Of a DNA stretch of 64,000 nucleotides, positions 60,141-64,000 are shown in pieces. Each line of letters starts with the position of its first letter. Position 1 is the first letter of the stretch. A model generated the notes under the pieces. The model worked only from the letters and a program-made list of their open reading frames with translations, had not been told where the DNA came from and did no database searches. The position numbers and the translations under genes are program-made. The DNA comes from CAIZQW01 sp942493055 (GTDB taxonomy: Bacteria; Verrucomicrobiota; Kiritimatiellia; RFP12; UBA1067), in contig OW818680.1 of NCBI GenBank assembly GCA_942493055.1, positions 3,968,001 through 4,032,000 of the forward strand, in the 5' to 3' direction.

Positions 60141-62450
60141 ATGCACAAAGATCCTATCTGCGGCATGACGGTGGACGAAACAGCTGCTCTTTCTGCCGAG
60201 CGTGACGGACAGAACGTCTACTTTTGCAGCGACCACTGTCGTCAAATATTTCTGTCAAAACCAGGCGAAGCAAAACCAGCGGAACGTAAGGGCGATGAAC
60301 CTCATTCCGCCGCGCCAGCCCCCGGCTCAAAAGCGGTTTATACCTGTCCGATGCATCCAGAGGTGCAGCAGGACCATCCTGGCGATTGCCCCACGTGTGG
60401 CATGGCACTTGAACCGAAGACGGTGACCGCGGGCGCCGATAAGGAGGACACCACCGAGCTGCGTGACATGACGCGGCGCTTCTGGATCGGCGCAGCGCTG
60501 ACGCTGCCGGTGTTCCTCCTCGCGATGGCCCACCTGATCCCGCCCCTGGGCCGGCTTCCCTGGGTGAGCGGCGACCCTTCGCGCTGGCTTCAATTTGCGT
60601 TAACCCTGCCCGTGGTCTGCTGGGCGGGCTGGCCCTTCTTCAAGCGCGGCTGGCGCTCGCTCATGACGCTTCACTTGAACATGTTCACGCTGATCGCCAT
60701 CGGCGTCGGCGCGGCCTTCATCTTCAGTGCGGTGGCCATGCTGGCGCCCGGCCTGTTCCCGTCCGCGATGCACCACGGAGGCAAAGTCGGCATTTATTTC
60801 GAGGCCGCCGCGATGGTCACGGTGCTGGTGCTGCTCGGCCAGGTGCTCGAACTGCGCGCGCGCAGCCGTACGGGCAGCGCGCTCAAAGCGTTGCTCAACC
60901 TCGCGCCGCCCACCGCGCGACGCGTCGCACCGGGGGGCGACCAGGAAGTCCCGCTTGACCAGGTGAAGGTCGGCGACTGGTTGCGCGTGGTTCCGGGTGA
61001 CAAGGTTCCGGTGGACGGCGCGGTGGTCGAAGGGCACTCCAGCGTGGAGGAGTCCATGATCACCGGCGAACCGCTCCCGGTGGAGAAGGCCGTCGGGGAC
61101 AAGGTGACCGGCGGCACGGTCAACGGCACCGGCAGTTTTGTCATGAAAGCCGAACGCGTCGGCAGCGATACGTTGCTCGGACAGATCGTGAACATGGTCG
61201 CCGAAGCGCAGCGCAGTCGCGCGCCTATTCAAGCGCTCGCCGACAAAGTCGCGGGCATCTTCGTGCCGGCGGTGCTGGCGGTTTCAGTGATCACGTTCGC
61301 TGTTTGGCTGGGGCTGGGGCCGGAGCCCCGGTTCGCGCACGCCATCGTCAACGCCGTCGCGGTCCTCATCATCGCTTGCCCGTGCGCCCTTGGCCTGGCG
61401 ACGCCCATGTCCGTCATGGTCGGTGTCGGGCGCGGCGCGCAGGCGGGTGTGCTCGTGAAGAATGCCGAGGCGCTCGAACAGTTGGAGAAGGTCACTACGC
61501 TCGTCGTGGACAAAACAGGAACGCTGACGGAGGGCAGACCCAAGCTCGTCGATGTCCTGCCCACGAACGGTTTTGACGCGAAGGAGTTCCTGCGTCTCGC
61601 CGCCTCGCTGGAGCAGCACAGCGAACACCCGCTCGCCGCTGCGATTGTGCAGGGCGCAAAGGAACAGAACCTTATGCTCGACGCGGTGAGAGATTTTCGC
61701 TCTGTGACCGCTGGCGGTGTAGCCGGGACTCTTGAGGGTCGAAGGGTGCTGGTCGGTAAACCTGAATTTCTGCGGAACGAGAAAATGGCCGGCCTGGAGT
61801 CGCTCGAAGCCTCGGCGACGAAGCTTCAAGAAGCGGGCAAGACCGTGATATTTGTCGCGGTGGATGGCAAACCGGCAGGCGTTCTCGCCGTTGCGGATCC
61901 GATCAAAGCCACGACCGAACAAGCCATCAAGGAACTTCACGCGCTCGGGCTAAAGCTCATCATGCTTACCGGAGACAACCGTCGCACGGCGGACGCAGTG
62001 GCCCTGCAACTCGGCCTCGATGCGGTTGAGGCGGAGATCGAGCCCGCCGGGAAAGTCGCTTATGTCAAAAAGCTACGCGCGGAAGGCACGCACGTGGCGA
62101 TGGCCGGCGATGGCATCAACGACGCGCCCGCGCTCAGCGAAGCGGACGTCGGCATCGCCATGGGCACCGGCACTGACGTGGCCATGCAAAGCGCCGGCAT
62201 CACCCTCGTGAAAGGTGACCTGCTCGGTATTGCCAAGGCCATCCGCCTGAGCAGAGCCACGATGAGCAACATCCGGCAGAATCTGATCTTCGCCTTTCTC
62301 TACAACGCGCTGGGCATTCCCATCGCGGCGGGTGTGCTTTACCCGTTCTTGGGTCTGCTGCTCAGCCCTGTCATTGCCGGTGCCGCGATGAGCCTGAGTT
62401 CCGTCTCGGTCATCACCAATGCGCTGCGGCTGCGGAACGTGAGACTGTGA
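60141..62450 (+). CDS. copA: Cu+-translocating P1B-type ATPase with YHS and heavy-metal-binding N-terminal domains
   Basis: 769 residues. A YHS domain (about 3-40, DPICGMTVDE, FCSDHC) and a heavy-metal-binding domain (about 67-90, YTCPMHPEVQQDHPGDCPTC) replace the usual HMA domains. Membrane part: C413-P-C415 in helix 6 (IIACPCALGLATPM). Cytoplasmic motifs: T308-G-E310 (actuator), D457-KTGT (phosphorylation site), GDGINDAPAL hinge; helices 7 and 8 have YNALGIPIAAG and MSLSSVSVITNALRL, typical of Cu+ exporters. It pumps copper or silver out of the cytosol. It is the last gene of the osmC group. A partly similar remnant lies at 58722-58965. Confidence 0.9.
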   Translation: MHKDPICGMTVDETAALSAERDGQNVYFCSDHCRQIFLSKPGEAKPAERKGDEPHSAAPAPGSKAVYTCPMHPEVQQDHPGDCPTCGMALEPKTVTAGADKEDTTELRDMTRRFWIGAALTLPVFLLAMAHLIPPLGRLPWVSGDPSRWLQFALTLPVVCWAGWPFFKRGWRSLMTLHLNMFTLIAIGVGAAFIFSAVAMLAPGLFPSAMHHGGKVGIYFEAAAMVTVLVLLGQVLELRARSRTGSALKALLNLAPPTARRVAPGGDQEVPLDQVKVGDWLRVVPGDKVPVDGAVVEGHSSVEESMITGEPLPVEKAVGDKVTGGTVNGTGSFVMKAERVGSDTLLGQIVNMVAEAQRSRAPIQALADKVAGIFVPAVLAVSVITFAVWLGLGPEPRFAHAIVNAVAVLIIACPCALGLATPMSVMVGVGRGAQAGVLVKNAEALEQLEKVTTLVVDKTGTLTEGRPKLVDVLPTNGFDAKEFLRLAASLEQHSEHPLAAAIVQGAKEQNLMLDAVRDFRSVTAGGVAGTLEGRRVLVGKPEFLRNEKMAGLESLEASATKLQEAGKTVIFVAVDGKPAGVLAVADPIKATTEQAIKELHALGLKLIMLTGDNRRTADAVALQLGLDAVEAEIEPAGKVAYVKKLRAEGTHVAMAGDGINDAPALSEADVGIAMGTGTDVAMQSAGITLVKGDLLGIAKAIRLSRATMSNIRQNLIFAFLYNALGIPIAAGVLYPFLGLLLSPVIAGAAMSLSSVSVITNALRLRNVRL

Positions 62451-62457
62451 TTTGGGG

Positions 62458-62501
62458 TAGGGTTATGCCCCATAGATATAGATCCATTCCTGCTGTATTA
62501 T
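62458..62501 (+). promoter_or_regulatory. CCCCATAG-box promoter, copy 5
   Basis: TAGGGTTATGCCCCATAG at 62458-62475, 20 nt to TATTAT at 62496-62501, upstream of the PRC-barrel gene at 62555. It starts 8 nt after the copA stop. Confidence 0.8.
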
Positions 62502-62554
62502 CACAAGTAAAAAGTGATCGTCATTGAGCGACCATCGAACGTGAAAGGAATACT

Positions 62555-63340
62555 ATGTTAATCAAAGCCAAAGCACTCACGGGTTACAAATTAAACTGCC
62601 TCGACGGGGAAATAGGGAGGGTCAAGGAATTCTATTTCGATGACCTGCACTGGACGATCCGCTACCTGGTCGCCGACACGGGCAACTGGCTCATGGGCCG
62701 GCAGGTGCTGATCTCCCCGCATGCGCTCAAGGCCGTGCTTCGAGACGAGCAGCAGATCGCAGTCGATTTAACCCAAAAGCAGATTGAGGACAGCCCCTCG
62801 TGGGAAAGTGACAAGCCTGTCTCGCGACAATTCGAGGTGGACTACCATGGGTATTACGGCTATCCGATGTATTGGGGTGGCCCCTACATGTGGGGCGCTT
62901 ATCCCTACATCGAGCATGCTCGCGGAGATGGCAAGGGACTTTCTCCAGACGCGAAGGGGTGGGATGCCCATTTACGTAGCACGTATGCAGTGAGCGGGTA
63001 TCACATGGAAGCCGCAGACGGCCCGATGGGGCACGTCGAGGATTTCATCATTGATGACGAGACGTGGGCGATTCGTTATTTGGTGGTCGCCACCCGAAAC
63101 TGGTGGCCTGGGAAAAAGGTTCTGGTTTCACCGCAATGGATCGAGCGCGTGAGTTGGAATGAGTCGAAAGTCTTTGTCTCGCTTTCCCGCAGGACCATCC
63201 AGCAGTCACCGGAATACACGGAAGAGTCGCTCCTCACGCGCGAGTACGAGACCCGGCTACATGGACACTACAACCGCGAAGGCTACTGGGTCGATGAAGC
63301 GGGCACCACCGGCAATCCCACGGGCAACCGTGGTGCATAA
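62555..63340 (+). CDS. PRC-barrel domain protein (two barrels)
   Basis: 261 residues; GAAAGGAA precedes ATG 62555. Two PRC-type units are visible: one at about 1-90 (KALTGYKLNCLDGEIGRVKE, DLHWTIRYLVADTGNWLMGR, VLISPHALKAV) and one at about 143-225 (TYAVSGYHMEAADGPMGHVE, DETWAIRYLVVATRNWWPGK, VLVSPQWIERV). A Tyr/Gly-rich linker (YHGYYGYPMYWGGPYMWGAY) joins them. PRC barrels occur in photosynthetic reaction-centre subunit H and RimM. This two-unit cytoplasmic type is common in stress-related clusters, with unknown function. It is directly behind CCCCATAG box 5. Confidence 0.8.
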   Translation: MLIKAKALTGYKLNCLDGEIGRVKEFYFDDLHWTIRYLVADTGNWLMGRQVLISPHALKAVLRDEQQIAVDLTQKQIEDSPSWESDKPVSRQFEVDYHGYYGYPMYWGGPYMWGAYPYIEHARGDGKGLSPDAKGWDAHLRSTYAVSGYHMEAADGPMGHVEDFIIDDETWAIRYLVVATRNWWPGKKVLVSPQWIERVSWNESKVFVSLSRRTIQQSPEYTEESLLTREYETRLHGHYNREGYWVDEAGTTGNPTGNRGA

Positions 63341-63374
63341 AAGTTCATAACCAACAGGCATTTGGAGTATCATT

Positions 63375-63785
63375 ATGTTCACTATGAATACGAATCCGAG
63401 CAACAAAGGCGCTATAACCGATAATTTCATCGGAATTGGCGCCGTTACCCGCAGGATGGTGCGGGAGCGTGCTGTTGAATTGGCCATTATCAACGGCCGT
63501 TTCGCACAGGACGTCTCGAAAGCCGATTGGGAGCAAGCCAGACGGGAATTGTCGGGTGGGCCGGATGCCGACCCCAGGGAAGCCGTCCTTGAATCGGTAC
63601 CCGAATCTGAAGGTTGGAATATCGTGCCCGGCTCGGACGGATTCCAAGTCCCGGAGTTTCCCGGCGATGAAGACGAAGATGACGAGGGGCGAAGCCAAAC
63701 GACGCAGCTTGTTGAACAAGGTGTCGCGGAAGCCGAGCACGACCAAATGCTGCAAGCCGCCAGAGAATCCGCAAAAGAGGATTAA
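63375..63785 (+). CDS. Acidic hypothetical protein
   Basis: 136 residues; GGAG lies upstream of ATG 63375. The N-terminal part is MNTNPSNKGAITDNFIGIGA, then TRRMVRERAVELAIINGRFA and SKADWEQARRELSGG, a helix-turn-helix-like segment with R-E-R-A and W, reminiscent of DUF2934 proteins. The C-terminal half is acidic (GDEDEDDEGR) and may be disordered. No transmembrane segment. It is on the same strand as the PRC-barrel gene and the ribosome hibernation-type gene with 34 and 15 nt gaps, so it is probably part of the same transcript. Confidence 0.55.
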   Translation: MFTMNTNPSNKGAITDNFIGIGAVTRRMVRERAVELAIINGRFAQDVSKADWEQARRELSGGPDADPREAVLESVPESEGWNIVPGSDGFQVPEFPGDEDEDDEGRSQTTQLVEQGVAEAEHDQMLQAARESAKED

Positions 63786-63800
63786 ACACAGGAGAAAATC

Positions 63801-64000
63801 TTGAAAATACAGATCAACGCAGACCACACAATCGAGGGACACGAAGTCATGGCCCGACATGCCGAAACCGTGGTGGAAAACACGCTTGGGCACCTCTCGG
63901 ACCATGTGAGCCGGATCGAAGTTCATCTCAGCGACGAGAACGGAGAGAAAAGCGGGGGGCATGACAAACGCTGCATGATGGAAGCGCGCCCCGAAGGTCA
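63801..64000 (+). CDS. HPF/RaiA-family ribosome-associated protein, N-terminal part
   Basis: TTG start at 63801 with AGGAG at 63790-63794; the frame is open to the window end (66 complete codons). It reads MKIQINADHTIEGHEVMARH, then HVSRIEVHLSDENGEKSGGH and DKRCMMEARPEG, matching the short HPF/RaiA type with conserved VEVHLSDENG-like and KRCMMEAR segments. These proteins bind the small ribosomal subunit and promote hibernation of ribosomes in starvation or stress. It is downstream of the PRC-barrel and acidic genes. The C-terminus lies beyond the window. Confidence 0.8.
   Translation, partial: MKIQINADHTIEGHEVMARHAETVVENTLGHLSDHVSRIEVHLSDENGEKSGGHDKRCMMEARPEG

Noticed and set aside
1..64000. 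tRNA or rRNA genes
   Set aside because: I looked for cloverleaf-type and rRNA-like sequence by eye and saw none; a dedicated scan would be more reliable than this.

Overview
The window looks like chromosome from an anaerobic, polysaccharide-degrading bacterium of the PVC superphylum, most likely Kiritimatiellota or a nearby Verrucomicrobiota/Lentisphaerota lineage. This is inferred from gene content only: Gfo/Idh/MocA oxidoreductases with export signals, a GH105 hydrolase beside a beta-helix protein, SGNH hydrolases, a TolB-like/cytochrome/sulfatase-modifying-factor fusion, an autotransporter-type beta-strand protein and a giant lamin-tail/CotH protein. HydF points to [FeFe]-hydrogenase metabolism. 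No rRNA, tRNA or CRISPR array was seen.

Layout. 1-3.2 kb: the end of a secreted protein, then an AT-rich island with a three-Cys-motif partner protein (TcmP) and a CX3CX2C radical SAM protein. 3.7-7.1 kb: GH105 lipoprotein plus beta-helix protein. 7.1-10.1 kb: broken and small genes, an Abi-like remnant, an orphan HTH-like protein and a Whirly-like protein. 10.1-24.2 kb: exported carbohydrate-active and esterase genes on the minus strand, an autotransporter-type protein, a PQQ-like propeller and HydF. 24.3-36.1 kb: SGNH hydrolase, BrnT/BrnA toxin-antitoxin pair, the 1094-aa fusion protein, an AraC regulator, a sugar-kinase/mannitol-dehydrogenase fusion and a second Gfo/Idh/MocA protein. 36.4-41.8 kb: the 1799-aa LTD/CotH protein. 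41.8-43.6 kb: an intact insertion sequence with perfect 22-bp ends and a 9-bp target duplication. 43.6-51.6 kb: a four-gene Wadjet (JetABCD) anti-plasmid system preceded by a Dabb gene. 52-64 kb: a plus-strand stress and metabolism island (STAS-like, DUF1269-like, transaldolase, acetate kinase, rhodanese-superoxide dismutase fusion, OsmC, pterin dehydratase, Cu+ P-type ATPase, PRC-barrel, HPF/RaiA-type ribosome factor) with several gene remnants and one divergent ferric-reductase-like gene.

Two signals stand out. First, the 52-64 kb island carries five copies of one promoter element, TAGGG-N5/6-CCCCATAG followed at exactly 20 nt by a -10-like hexamer, upstream of separate transcription units. 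This defines a candidate regulon of redox, metal and dormancy functions under an unknown activator. Second, the chromosome is full of structured intergenic repeats. At least three families are visible: A, a conserved hairpin with interchangeable outer stems; B, a 200-bp double hairpin with compensatory stem changes; and C, a short palindrome that also lies in frame inside jetC. The Wadjet operon has repeats in two of its intergenic gaps and inside jetC, and the IS sits exactly at the jetD stop codon.
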